A stretch of 64,000 nucleotides of DNA from Cotesia glomerata (taxonomy: Eukaryota; Arthropoda; Insecta; Hymenoptera; Braconidae), in assembly GCF_020080835.1 (NCBI RefSeq), contig NC_058160.1, positions 15,301,152 through 15,365,151 on the forward strand, in the 5' to 3' direction. How positions within the stretch are numbered: position 1 is the first letter of the stretch; each line of letters opens with the position of its first letter. Below the pieces are notes generated by a model. It searched no databases. It was not told the origin of the DNA and saw only the letters and a list, made by a program, of their open reading frames with translations. This document shows positions 45,127 through 56,936 of this stretch, piece after piece. The translations under genes were made by a program, and so were the position numbers.

Positions 45127-48100
45127 TGTGACGTTATTTTATCGACCGGGGTCTATTTAAAATGAACGTCACTAGCGCTAACGAATTTTTTGTGATTTCA
45201 AGCCGATATTCCAAGGCCAAAATTTTATAGAAAATAATTGTGAGGATTAAAAGTGAGTGTTTAGCGAGCTTCAGTGAGTTCTTAGCGAGTCTTTAGTGAG
45301 TAGAGTCCGAGTGTAGATGCCGAGTAACGAGGAGCTACAGTTTTAGTGTGAATAGAGAGTTACAGTTACAGTCGAGCTTTCGAGATTTTTGAAATTAGAG
45401 TCAGTTTTAGAGTCAAGTTTTTGAAAAATATAGAGGTCGAGTTATTTATGGGTTTCATTGAGTTATTTTGAGTTTGTGGGTTTTGAATTTTTAGTTTTGA
45501 GTTTCGAATGGAAAGTTTTGAGTTATTGAATTTGGAGGTTGCAGAGTATGTGGGTAAATCAGCGTTACCGAGGAGCGGGACTATAAGTCACCCGGTTTCG
45601 TTTGATGTGAGACGTTGGTCTAACCCTTTGAGACTTCCGGGTGGAATGCCTAGGTCTGGTTGAGCCGCCAGCGCTCCAATATAGACGAATGTTATGTCCA
45701 AGGGCGTTTTTTTTTTGAGCGGTAGCGTAAACGGTGGAGGTTTGGACTAACAGTTTAAAGAATACGCAACGGAGGTTTTAATTCCGTTGTTTTAATTATT
45801 TTTGTGGGACGTTTTCGATGTACGAATTTACCACGCCTTCGTTTGAGACTGTTCACAGATTTACTGAGAGTAGATGTACTTACCGTTTACAGGAACTATG
45901 TTGATGGTCAGATCTGTGATTTCAGGGCAGCTATTTGCGCCTGTTCCTTAATTGAGCCCTTTGGTTGATTCTCGCAGCGGATGGAGTTGGATGGATTTGG
46001 GCTGCTTATTCTAAGGGCTTCTTATTTTATGAAATTTATGAACTCAAATGGAATTTCACTTCTTTTTTAGATTTATTTTTATAAATACCAAAACTTTTAC
46101 ACTTTCACAATTGTAATTTTAATCGTAAATTATGTTAATGAATTTTATTTATTTGAGCTAACGTCCTCCAGTCCCCCGTAGGGTAAAGTGCGCAAATTTA
46201 GCTTTAAAAGATATTATATTAAAAGATTTTTATACTTATTGACCGAACTCTCGCTTAAATGCAGAGCAAATTAGAACTTTGAGAATCCGGTTATAGATTT
46301 TCTTACTTGTCAAAATCCCGCCTAAGTGCAGGGCAAATTAAGACTTTGGGATCTGACTTTCTAGGTTTTATCTATTTATCGAGTCCTCGCCTAAGTGCAG
46401 GGCAAATTAGAACTTTGAGAAACACGACTCGTAGATACTAATAACTAATACGTGGCCTGCCGGTTGAACCGAGTCTGAACTCGTCTTAAGTGCAGCGCAA
46501 ATTAAGACAAGGGACTTTTACAAGGCACGGGTCCGTCAGTTAAACGCGGAAGTCAAATTAACTGCTCAAAGACCTGGTTTACACTTAAAACTAATACGTG
46601 GCCTGCCGGTTGAAACCGCGTCCAAACTTCCTTTAAGTGCGGAGCAAATTAAAGCAAAGGACTCTACAAGGCACGGGCCCGTCAGTTAAACGCGGAAGTC
46701 GAATTAACCAACTAAGACCTGGATTTGGCTGTTGATCGCCTTTTTAAAAGCTCGCGGTGCTGAGATTGCAGAAGTCCCCGCTAGTCAACCAGCAGTCACG
46801 TAGCTTACATTTTATTGTGGCTTTCGCGCATGGAGAAGTCTTCCATCTGCGCGGGTGATTTAAATTAAGAAAAATGAGAAGAGAGAAAAAAAATTTGCAG
46901 GTGGACATAACACGAACATGACGAAAGCATTTGGGATCAGTTTGAGTTACGTTTGCGTTTACGTTTTTCGTTAAGTTTTTGTTACGTTTAAGTTACGTTT
47001 TTGATATTTTAATTTTGAGTTTAAGTTACGTTTTGAGTTACGTTTTTGGTTTCGATCCCAGCAGTAGTCAGTTCCCGGAGAGCAACCACTAAAAGAATAT
47101 CCGTACTCCGAGCCTCAATTGTTTAATTTAGAGATTAAAATGTTTATGGGGATTATTTAAATATAGAAATTTTAGTTGGGAGTGAGTCACGTTTAAGAAT
47201 ACTTGAGTTTCAGATTTTGTTTAAGATAGTTTGATTTTATATTTTGTTAAGGAGAGTTGAGTCTTAGACCTCGTAGAGGACAGTCCAGTTGGAGAGTCGC
47301 CTCTGATCACTTCAAGTGATCGGATGTGCGTATTATTGCAGCTACAGGTTAAGAGTTTAGTCTCTTGCATTTTAGTTTACGTTACAGAAATGAATATAGT
47401 TATGAAGTTTATTTAAGTTAGCATAAAAAGTTACTCAGCATCGGCATTGTTTATATCAGGTATGATTTTAGTTTATTTATTGTAATTTGAGCGTTAATAA
47501 TTTAGTTTTTGGTCTTAAGATATCGGATAGTCTCGTTTATAGTAAACTTTTGTATTATAAAGAATTTAGAGTTTTGTTGATAGATTTAATTGAGATTGTT
47601 ATTCGAGTTCTTAAGATTTATTTATTTATTTGTTTTATTTTATAAGAATAAGGTACTGTAACTTGGCTATAGCGTTGATATTGTTAGCTATATCGTTCTA
47701 GTAATTTTATATGGATTTGAGATTAAGTTTGTTAATTAAGTTTACGGTTTATTGAATGAATACCGATTTTGTTTCAGTGATAAATTTTTAGTGTTGCGTA
47801 TAAAATTATTACAATTATAGATCCTTTTTACCCGAACCACCCCCTCTCTCCACAAACCAACACACGGAGCGACCCCGAGGTATTCCGTTGTCTTTCTGAT
47901 TTTTGGTTTTTATTTTGTTAAGTTTTCTGTATTTTCGATTTAGTTTACGTTTTAGCTAGTTTGATAATTTCTAGCGAATAAAAATTATCTAATTACGTTT
48001 GAGTTTAAGTTTGAGTTCTGATATTGTTTGAGTTTGCGTTTACGTTTAGCTAGTTTGAGAATTCCTAGCGAATAAATATTCTTTACGTTCTGTGTTCACT

Positions 48101-48258
48101 AGTTTGGTAATTTTAGTGATTAAAAATTACCTGGCGCCTTATTTTATCGAGACTAGAGCCCAAGAATCGGAAAGATAACGAAGTATAATCCAGATTTTAT
48201 TTTTAGAATTAAGTTTAGTTAAGTTCCCGTATACCCCCCTTGAAAATTTGGTTATAAT
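45127..48258 (+). repeat. Gypsy LTR1, split by a solo LTR
   Basis: Starts TGTGACGTTATTTTATCGAC and ends GGTTATAAT; the ends are not the usual TG..CA. It is 1905 bp once the 45690-46912 insertion and its duplicate are removed. Confidence 0.9.
45690..46912. mobile_element. Solo LTR of another element
   Basis: 1223 bp beginning TGTTATGTCC and ending GGACATAACA (TG..CA with a 10-bp inverted repeat), flanked by CGAA at 45686-45689 and 46913-46916. LTR3 shows the uninterrupted site (AGACGAACATGACG). Inside, AAGTGCAGGGCAAATTA words and a longer block (ACGTGGCCTGCCGGTTGAA) repeat in tandem. There is no coding frame. Confidence 0.92.
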
Positions 48259-48259
48259 T

Positions 48260-50789
48260 TGGCGCCCAACGTCGAGGCGTGAAAACGCGAAAATCCGCTA
48301 CGATCTAACATCTTTATGGTCGCAATTTTGGTTATAAATTGGCGACCAACGTACGAGCCTGCGAAAAAAGAGAAACAACACCTTAAGATCTATAATTTTA
48401 TTGTAAAATTTTATTCGCGTTATTTGAGTTATAAGTTTATTGAGAATTAGTTAAAGAATTTTAGAGATAAAGTTAATCCGAAGTTGTGTAAAATATTAGC
48501 CTTTGTTACAGCGTGAGAATTATTTCTTAAGTTTGTTAGTTTTATAGTTCCGAGAAAACAGTACAGAGAAAGAAAAAGTCTATTTTATTTACTTAAAATA
48601 TTTTGTCATCAGTAAATAAGTAGAAATGAGTTCATCAATTTTTCATAAAGTATCATATTTCAAATACAGTAATCCGCTAAAGAATTTAACTTCGGCTGTC
48701 GAATATTTCTCAGCCGGAGAAAGAAAAGAAAGAATGTCTTTGTTATAAGCTACGGCTTAAGTGCTACAGCGTAAACAACAGCTCAAGCGTTGGCACGAGC
48801 CACACCACCCCTCTCGCTATGGTGACGACATAGCCGAAAAGCGTGCGATTAGACTCAGCGTCTATCAAGGGGAAGTAACCAAGTCCTCCACTCTTATCGG
48901 TGGAAGGGATACCAATGGGGTGAGTACTGGGCCCTAGAATTATTTTAATTGGCTAAGACGCCCGAGCTATGATCGAAAATCGATGCGCGCGATGACGGAG
49001 AAAATCTCAAGACGACATCGACACCCGGAAAAAGCCATCGATCACAGCTCATTCTTTGGTGACTATTAGTGCGATTCAGACGTGTCTGCAGTTAACCCTA
49101 AATTTACCAACGTTCTTTGTGCCTTACAACGCAATTTCATATAGTCTTATTACAGTTACAGTATAGTTAATTGTGAAATTAATTATAATAAAATTACAGA
49201 AGTAATTATTATCTGAACAAAAACAGTTTAACTGTAAAAAAATCGCGCCAAGTCCACGTTCATAAGACTATTAAGAAAAAAAATTTGTTTTTTTCTTTAC
49301 AAAAAGATATAAAATAAAAAAATCCAAGTAACCGATATGATTGTTTATGATTTTCGAAAATTAAAAAAAATTTTGTTGTAAATTTAAAAATTGAAAAAAA
49401 AATTTTGTAACGTATTTAGTGTACGCGGTTGCAAAATATTTTACTTTTAATGAAATTCGTAAAATCTATTTACTAGACTTTAAAAAAATTGAAATACACA
49501 ATGACGCACACCAAGTACGTTCCAAAAATTTTTTTTTAATTTTTAAATTTACAACAAAATTTTTTTTTAATTTGCGAAAATCATAAACAATCATATCGGT
49601 TACTTGGATTTTTTTATTTTTTTATTTTATATCTTTTTGTAAAGAAAAAAACAAATTTTTTTCTTAATAGTCTTATGAACGTGGACTTGGCGCGATTTTT
49701 TTACAGTTAAACTGTTTTTGTTCAGATTTTAGTATTTTTTGTAATTATAATTCACAATTGGTACCAACTTAAATCTCGCGTTGGCTGCATTTTTTATAGC
49801 AAACTATCCTCTTAAAGCTACAGTTTATGTAAAAATAATTCCAGCGGATCCTGGCGGGTGTAGTTGCAAGCTGTGAAATATCTTTTTTTAACTGTAGTTT
49901 CCCATCTAATGAAGGATTACTATGCATTCTCTAATTATTTAGTCTGTGGCAGATCACTTTGCCCATCGAAAAAAAGTCAGGATCGAAATTTTTGCGTTGC
50001 TATAGTTTGTGCTGATTAAATTTAGTAATTTCAAGTAGATTAATTGTTATAAGTGAATATAATTAATTAATAACAGTAAAATAAAGTATTAATTACTGTT
50101 ATAATATACAATTTAGGAAAAAAAAGTACTGTAGAATTAAATAAAATTTTGCAACCTCAAAATACCGTTCTGCTTACAGTAAACATAGTCGGTAGTCTGG
50201 CGCTCCGATGACAACGATTTGAACGGAACTTGGCGCCAGATTCTACCGAATCTGTGGATTAAATAATTACTTATTTTTGCTAATCATCAAATACAGTTTT
50301 AGTGTTGTTACAGTATAATTAATTGTGAAATTAATTATAATAAACTTACAGAAGTAATTATTAGTAAATAATTATCTATTTTTGTCAATAATTATATTAT
50401 TTTCGTGAGTGGTTATAATTATTGATAATACAGATAATAACGTTACAGTATTCAAATAAAGACTATTCAATAAATCTGCAAAAGCCGTTTCAGAAGTGGT
50501 GATTTTAATAATAATATCTTATTAGTAATATTTAATTAATAATATTGAATAATAATATTCAATTAATAATAATTTTTATTTAATTAATATTTAATTACCT
50601 GGTGATATTTAGTTGATAATTTTATTAGTTATTAATAAAACTTCCCATCCCCTGAATATACCTCTCCCATTACATTGGTGCAGTATATATAGTGGGCTAC
50701 AGAAATCAAACTCAAGTTACAGTTGATACAGTACATCTTTGTCTCTCGTACAAAGACTTTTATCCTTCGGGTACAGTAAGTGAGTGAAC
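48260..50789 (+). other. Long gypsy leader with PBS and a foldback insertion
   Basis: TGGCGCCCAACGTCGAGGCG starts at 48260, right after the LTR, a good primer binding site. A similar stretch, GGTTATAAATTGGCGACCAA, lies 80 bp on (48330-48350). About 2.5 kb precede gag, including the foldback element at 49212-49726. A TATA-like TATATATAG lies at about 50685. No long ORF. Confidence 0.75.
49212..49726. mobile_element. Foldback MITE in the gypsy leader
   Basis: 515 bp. The left end TCTGAACAAAAACAGTTTAA pairs with TTAAACTGTTTTTGTTCAGA on the right, with arms of ~190 bp. It presumably inserted in an ancestor of this copy. Confidence 0.85.
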
Positions 50790-52445
50790 ATGTCGGACGA
50801 CGATTCGACACGGGACGTTCGACAAGACGAGCGCGTAAACGCTGAAGAACCCGGCACCTCAGATGATGAGAGCCGGCAATTTCGGTTCCGAGCACCATAT
50901 AACGCTCTACCCGGACAGAATTTCGACGACCCAGAGGATACTGGACGACCAGTTCAGTCGAACACGGGTACAATACCGAAAAGAAACCGCTACAGTCGCG
51001 ATCACAATCAATTCAACGATCCTCCTCCCAGATATGACACCCTAAGTGATCAAGGGGCTGCCAGCTTCACCGGAGCCCAGAATGATAATCGAGAATCGTT
51101 CATTCGCCCGAGTACAGACCCGAGACGAGATCGAACACGTTACAGTTTAGATTACAGCCGAATGAGGGAGACAGACCGATACCCACCACACCGATCACAA
51201 GCTCCCAGAAGAAGTCCCCCACGTGGACAGGATCCCCGTCGACCACTGGGAAATCCAATGCGACATCCAATCCACCCAGCTCCAGAAGATTACGATATAC
51301 CTGACGACGATGGTATCCACTACGATGCTAGAGCTCCAGCACCTATCAGAGCCACCACGTTGTTGAGTATCATGCACAAATGGCGTGTATCTTTTGGTGG
51401 TGCAACTCATGAGGATGTCGAGACTTTTATTATGAGGATCGACGAGGGACTCGATATGGTTATGGTGAGAGATGAAGACCTGTTAAGGGCTTTACCGTTC
51501 TCACTATCAGGCGCCGCACTAACATGGTACCGTGGCCGCTTACATAACTTCCGTTCATGGGCTGACGTCAAGCAGGCTATGAGATACAGATTTGCCGATC
51601 CAGATTATCAGATGGAGTTACGAGAAGAGATTTTGAACCGAACGCAGGCGCGAGACGAGTTGATCAGCCACTACATCGCGCGTATGAATGGTTTGTTTTC
51701 ACGCACTGATCCTTCGTGGCCAGAAATCGAAAGAGTGAAGTACACACATCGTAACATGTTACCGTCATTTCAATTAGTTATTTCAGCTCAAAATTGTGGG
51801 ACAATGGACGAGTTGGAGGTACAAGCCATTCTCCAAGAAAGAATAATACAGAGGGCAAATAATTATCGTTCCCCACCGCTACCGAGAAATTCTTTATGTC
51901 CATCTTTTGCGTACTCGACAGAGAAGCAACAGACTGGACAACCTAGAGCTACAGGTCAACGAGATACAGGTACATATCGTCCAGATCGACGTAGAAGTGA
52001 CGCTCTGCAACTGAGGGCAGCTCTAGACACTGAGAGTGAACCCCAAGATGAAATCGACGAGGATACTCTAGAAGTCGAAGCCGCAGTTGACAACTTGGAC
52101 GCGTTACAGTTAGGGCGACAGGCCTCAAGGCCTAAGGGTAAGCCTCAAAAGTTTGTTAATAAAAATAAACAGATTGCTACAGATTCCAGAACAAGCAAAG
52201 TAACGAGCCTACCAGAGCCATTGGCTTCGAGCCTCGTTACCAGCGACAACCACCCAAAGGTTGACAATACAGCTACAGATTCAGTGCCACAGGCGAAAGA
52301 GTTCCGATGTTGGAACTGCGAGGAGACAGAACATCGTCACCGAGACTGTCTGAAACCCAGGCGAATATTTTGCTTCAGATGTCGAGCTTCAGGATACACT
52401 ACAGCAACGTGTCCATTCTGTAATCCGGGAAACGAGCAACAGTGA
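50790..52445 (+). CDS. gag: Gypsy gag
   Basis: About 551 residues from ATG 50790 (MSDDDSTRDVR...), the first ATG in a frame with no upstream start of its own. An acidic then Arg/Pro-rich N-terminus is followed by a retrotransposon gag capsid domain (ALPFSLSGAALTWYRGRL, FADPDYQMELREEILNRTQ). Two zinc knuckles close it: CWNCEETEHRHRDC, a perfect CX2CX4HX4C, and CFRCRASGYTTATC, where Tyr replaces His. It forms the particle and packages RNA. It ends in TGA at 52445. Pol overlaps its last ~90 bases in the +1 frame. The frame is intact. Confidence 0.93.
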   Translation: MSDDDSTRDVRQDERVNAEEPGTSDDESRQFRFRAPYNALPGQNFDDPEDTGRPVQSNTGTIPKRNRYSRDHNQFNDPPPRYDTLSDQGAASFTGAQNDNRESFIRPSTDPRRDRTRYSLDYSRMRETDRYPPHRSQAPRRSPPRGQDPRRPLGNPMRHPIHPAPEDYDIPDDDGIHYDARAPAPIRATTLLSIMHKWRVSFGGATHEDVETFIMRIDEGLDMVMVRDEDLLRALPFSLSGAALTWYRGRLHNFRSWADVKQAMRYRFADPDYQMELREEILNRTQARDELISHYIARMNGLFSRTDPSWPEIERVKYTHRNMLPSFQLVISAQNCGTMDELEVQAILQERIIQRANNYRSPPLPRNSLCPSFAYSTEKQQTGQPRATGQRDTGTYRPDRRRSDALQLRAALDTESEPQDEIDEDTLEVEAAVDNLDALQLGRQASRPKGKPQKFVNKNKQIATDSRTSKVTSLPEPLASSLVTSDNHPKVDNTATDSVPQAKEFRCWNCEETEHRHRDCLKPRRIFCFRCRASGYTTATCPFCNPGNEQQ

Positions 52446-55400
52446 GACCCCAACCGACGCGGGAATCACTGAGAAAACACTCGGAGTCATTATTGATTTT
52501 TCCCAGCTACAGAATAATTCCATAAAACAGGACAAGAAGTCCACAGCAGCTTTCTACGTCACGATACACATCGGTGACCAATCATTAGAAGCTCTATTGG
52601 ACTCAGGAGCATCTAAATTGTTCCTGGGACCCGAAGGAATTGCTCTAGTGACTCGTTTGAGCTTGTCAACCGAACCTGTGCCTACGCGCCGAGTCATACT
52701 CGCTAATGGCGCGGAACAGCGAGTCAATCAAACGACCACGACGGAAATACAGTTACAGAAACGATTAGTTACAGCACAACTATACTAGATGCCTTCCTTA
52801 TCTCAACCCTGTGTGTTGGGACTAGACTTTTTGAAAGCAGCTGAAATGGTAATAGACTTTTCAGCTAACATATGGTATTCGAGTTCGAATCCTGAGGAAA
52901 AATATCAGTTCGTAGCCGGAACAGCTCCTTCGTGTGCAATTATTTGTTGTGGTATCCAGACTCTTACAGAGGAACAACATGACCAGCTACAGAAATTCCT
53001 GGATAATAATATTCTACAGTCAGGAAAACTAGGGATCACGAACTTGGTGGAACACAATATAGATGTCGGAGATCATCCACCGATCAAGCAAAAGCCGTAT
53101 AATGTGATACCAATTCTCCAGGAGAGTATTTGGAAAGAAGTCGACAAGATGTTGGACGAAGGCGTCATCGAGGTATCCGACAGTGATTGGTCAAGCCCAG
53201 TAGTCATGGTACGGAAACCGAATGGGAAGTGGCGATTCTGTATTGACTACAGAAAATTAAATGCAGTCACTAAGAAAGACGCGTATCCGATACCGAACAT
53301 GACTGGTATTTTGGATCACCTAAGACAAGCTAAGTACATTACAACTTTAGATCTTAGTCAAGCTTACTATCAGATCCAAGTTACGCAGCACTCCAGACCT
53401 TTAACAGCTTTTGTAGTACCAGGTAGAGGATTGTTTCAGTTTAGAAGAATGCCTTTTGGCTTAACTAACGCTCCAGCAACATTCCAGAGAATGATAGACC
53501 GACTCATTGGCTTAGAAATGTATCCACACGTTTTCGTGTACCTGGATGATATTATTGTTGTTACAGAAACGTATGAGGAACACTTAAAGTGGTTAAAGAA
53601 AGTGTTGGAGAAACTCCAGGGAGCTGGACTAACAATCAACCGAGAGAAAAGCGAGTTTTGCTGCTCAGAGGTCCGCTATCTTGGATTTCTCGTTAATTCC
53701 GAAGGGCTACAGGTTGATCCAGAGAAAACTTCAGCAGTAAAAGAATTTCCAAGTCCTCGCAACATTAAACAGCTAAGGAGATTTTTGGGCATGGCGTCTT
53801 GGTATAGACGGTTCATTCCTGAGTTCGCTACCATCGCGGCTCCACTCACTAAACTGCTGAAAAAGGACCAACCCTGGAATTGGGGTTCCGATCAAGATAC
53901 AGCTATGCAAACGTTAAAGGAATATCTGACTTCAGCTCCAGTATTATCATGTCCAGAGTTCAGTCTGCCGTTCGTTTTACAAACTGACGCCAGTTCAGTA
54001 GGACTTGGCGCAGCCTTGACGCAAGTTATCGATGACCAAGAACGAGTTATTGCTTACGCGAGTCGAACTCTGACTGATGCAGAAAGAAAGTACACTGTAA
54101 CCGAAAAAGAATGCCTTGCAGTCATTTGGTCTATCCGCAAGTTTCGGTGTTACTTAGAAGGGTACGAGTTTACAGTTGTTACAGATCATAGCAGTTTACG
54201 CTGGCTACATAACCTCAAGAATCCAACAGGTAGACTTGCTAGGTAGGCGTTAGAGCTTATGGAGTATCGATACACCATTATCCATCGGAAAGGAGCTTTA
54301 CACCACGTTCCAGATGCCTTATCCAGAATTCCAGAAGGACAGGATGAAGTTCTAGCGGTGATAGGCGATGATATAGATCGCTGGTACGAGCGTCGTAAGA
54401 GAGATGTACGACGAAGACCTGACAAGTTTCCAGACTGGCGAATCGATGGAGAAGAATTATATTTCCACAGACCATCAAATTTAGCAGATGCAGAATTAGA
54501 AGACCTCAATGCGTGGAAATTGGTCTTGAAAAGGACACACTACCAAAGAGCCATCACCGAATCTCATTCAACACCTGAAACAGGACACTTTGGAGTCGAC
54601 AAAACCTATAGAAGAGTGGCTAACATATATTATTGGCCAAAAATGTTCCAGGATGTAGTCAAACATGTACGACAATGTGAAGTCTGTCAGCGTTCGAAGG
54701 TCGAACAAGCACCACCAGCAGGCTTCATGGGTAAGAAGTTGGTTCAGGAACCATGGTCCATGGTCGCTACAGATATTATGGGTCCATTACCTAAGAGTAG
54801 GAACGATTACTCTTATTTATTAGTCATCCAAGACTTGTATACCAAGTGGATTGAACTAAAACCGCTCAGAAAAGCTACAGGTGCAACAATCAGTGAAGCT
54901 CTAGAAGACTTAGTCGTATTAAGATGGGGAGCACCACAAGTGTTACTCAGTGACAACGGTACTGAGTTTGTGAACCAAGATATAAGAGCACTGACAGAGC
55001 GCGTGGGTATTAGACATATGACAACACCACCATACCACCCACAAGCCGATCCAGTAGAGCGAGTGAACCGAGCATTGAAGACGATGATGATAGCGTTTCT
55101 AAACGAGGATCATCGAGAGTGGGATCAGCACATCTCATAGTTTCGCTTCGCTCATAATACAGCATTTCATAGTTCGATACAGTCGACTCCAGCTTTCCTA
55201 AACATGGGAAGAGAGCCCGCAACTACAGCACAATTAAGACGAGATCTGTTGGGAGATCCCGACCTAGTACATCGTCTAGTACAGGAGTGGCAAGCACGAA
55301 TGAGACAGCTGGATAATTTGAGAAACAGCATCGTGCATGCTTTAGATACAGCTTTCCAGAGGCAAGCTCATCATTACAATCAACGACATAGAGATCGTGT

Positions 55401-55611
55401 ATTCCAAGTCGGAGACCTGGTGTGGAAGAAGCACTTTCTATTCTCCAACCCTGCCAGGAATATATCAGCTAAATTGAGTGACAAATTTCATGGTCCATTC
55501 CGAGTTTCACGAAAAATTTCGAGAGTTGTTTATGAGCTCAGTGATTTAAGAGGGCGAGTAGTGGGGAACTACTCTATACAGCACTTAAAACCTTACGTTC
55601 CTCAGGAATAA
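52354..55611 (+). pseudogene. pol: Gypsy pol (PR, RT, RNase H, INT) with three UAG stops
   Basis: One frame, +1 to gag, open from 52354 except for TAG at 52786, 54244 and 55138. Protease is ALLDSGAS. RT has MPFGLTNAPATFQR and the box FVYLDDIIV, intact. RNase H has LQTDASSVGLGAAL and VTDHSSLRWL. Integrase has an HHCC finger (HSTPETGH ... CEVCQ), Asp in ATDIMGPL, Asp in LLSDNGTEF and Glu in VERVNRALK, and a GPF-type end (FHGPFRVSRKI). The second TAG replaces Trp of the usual RLARWALEL motif. The third replaces Gln: the partial copy at 58.6 kb still has CAG there. Key catalytic residues are otherwise present. Confidence 0.93.
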
Positions 55612-55720
55612 TCCTACCCTCAGCTCTAGTTTCCTTTTCCTGCTACACTTAAATTTAGTTTTAGTTGCAGTTAAGCATTGCTGTTACAGTTTACTAATTA
55701 GTTCATGTTGCAGATCCCGA

Positions 55721-56725
55721 ATGTCAGAGCGTAGTTTAGCTCAAGAGATGGCTGACTTAGAGATGGTCATCGACATCTCCGATGACGAAACCGTAGTCGA
55801 GGAGCAACCCGCCGAAGATCCAGGCGAGGGCGATGACGAGAGCATCTACGACGGGATACCAGAGGAGCTACCGTGGGTTTTGCCCGAGGATGAGTTTTGG
55901 GCTCCCATCCGCCCGTATGCTGGCTACATGAGGTGGCTAGATTATTACAAGCCCGGTTTCCTCAAAGCTCTAGGCAAGATGGTCGTCCGCACGAGCCTTA
56001 AGAAAGATGGCACATGTCCGCTCCAGAAACTGTCTGGTTACAAAATCCGGGTGGCAGAAGAATCCAAGCCAGACCCACCAAAGCAAGATGCAGAGATCCA
56101 GGCAGGACCATCAACATCTCACGCGAGTGTCCAGACGGACATAGTCGAAGTCCTGATGAATGTTACAGAAAATACCCCACCAACCTCCAGGGATGAGCTC
56201 CAGTTACAGAACAACGATCCAGGGTTAAAGGTACCGCTAAGAACCAGAGATGGATTACCACTAAAAGCGCCATTGCGTAGACCAGCGGAGAGGCAACCAC
56301 TGAGACCACCATTGTCAGCGAGCGAACGACTCAGGAGAGTTCGAGAGTCAGGACAAGTGACAGTGACAGAGGAGAGAGACCACACACCCTCCAGAGAACG
56401 AGAGCGGTCTAGTCAACGTAGTGCTACAGGAAGAAGTGGAGATAAGGTGCACGAGATTCAGCACAAGAGTAACTCCAAGTCGGCTAATTCGTTATGCTGG
56501 AATTGCCATAAGAAGAGTCACCCCTACAGTCACTGTCCCGCGGAGAGGACCATCTTTTGCCAGATGTGCGGCAGAGCCAACGAGACCACCCGCACCTGCC
56601 CACATTGCAGTGAAAAATGGAGAGCGATGGGTCCATACAGACAAGGGTACGGAGGAAACGTCCCACGGGATCAGCTGACAAAAGCGCCAAGACGAAGTGA
56701 GGGACAGAGGTCACCAAGAGACTGA
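55721..56725 (+). CDS. Gypsy ORF3: acidic/basic protein with gag-like zinc knuckles
   Basis: 334 residues from ATG 55721, 110 bases after pol, no stop inside. The N-terminal ~60 residues are strongly acidic (DISDDETVVEEQPAEDPGEG). A small domain follows with Trp/Tyr/Pro (FWAPIRPYAGYMRWLDYY), then a long Arg/Ser/Pro-rich disordered middle. Near the end CWNCHKKSHPYSHC and CQMCGRANETTRTC are spaced like the knuckles of the element's own gag (CWNC..., FCFRC...). It is not an envelope: no signal peptide, membrane segment or fusion motif. Function unknown; RNA binding is likely. The neighbouring copy lacks the whole segment, with 16-19 bp direct repeats at its edges. Confidence 0.8.
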   Translation: MSERSLAQEMADLEMVIDISDDETVVEEQPAEDPGEGDDESIYDGIPEELPWVLPEDEFWAPIRPYAGYMRWLDYYKPGFLKALGKMVVRTSLKKDGTCPLQKLSGYKIRVAEESKPDPPKQDAEIQAGPSTSHASVQTDIVEVLMNVTENTPPTSRDELQLQNNDPGLKVPLRTRDGLPLKAPLRRPAERQPLRPPLSASERLRRVRESGQVTVTEERDHTPSRERERSSQRSATGRSGDKVHEIQHKSNSKSANSLCWNCHKKSHPYSHCPAERTIFCQMCGRANETTRTCPHCSEKWRAMGPYRQGYGGNVPRDQLTKAPRRSEGQRSPRD

Positions 56726-56936
56726 CGTTGAGAACCTCGATCCACGAGTTATAGATATTTTATTATAGTTACAGTTAAGTCTAGCACTTGCTACCGATAC
56801 AGCTTGAGAAATAACACCTCGCCAAGGCGACGTGAATACAGTATGGCCTATGGCCATAGTTCTAGAAAAGTTTACGAAAAATAAAATGCTACAGGCGATT
56901 ATTAAATCGCAAAATAATTTTTGTCTGCGAGATGCA

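Noticed and set aside
55721..56725. ORF3 as an envelope gene, making the element an errantivirus
   Set aside because: No signal peptide, transmembrane segment, furin site or glycosylation-rich ectodomain. It is charged and ends in zinc knuckles.
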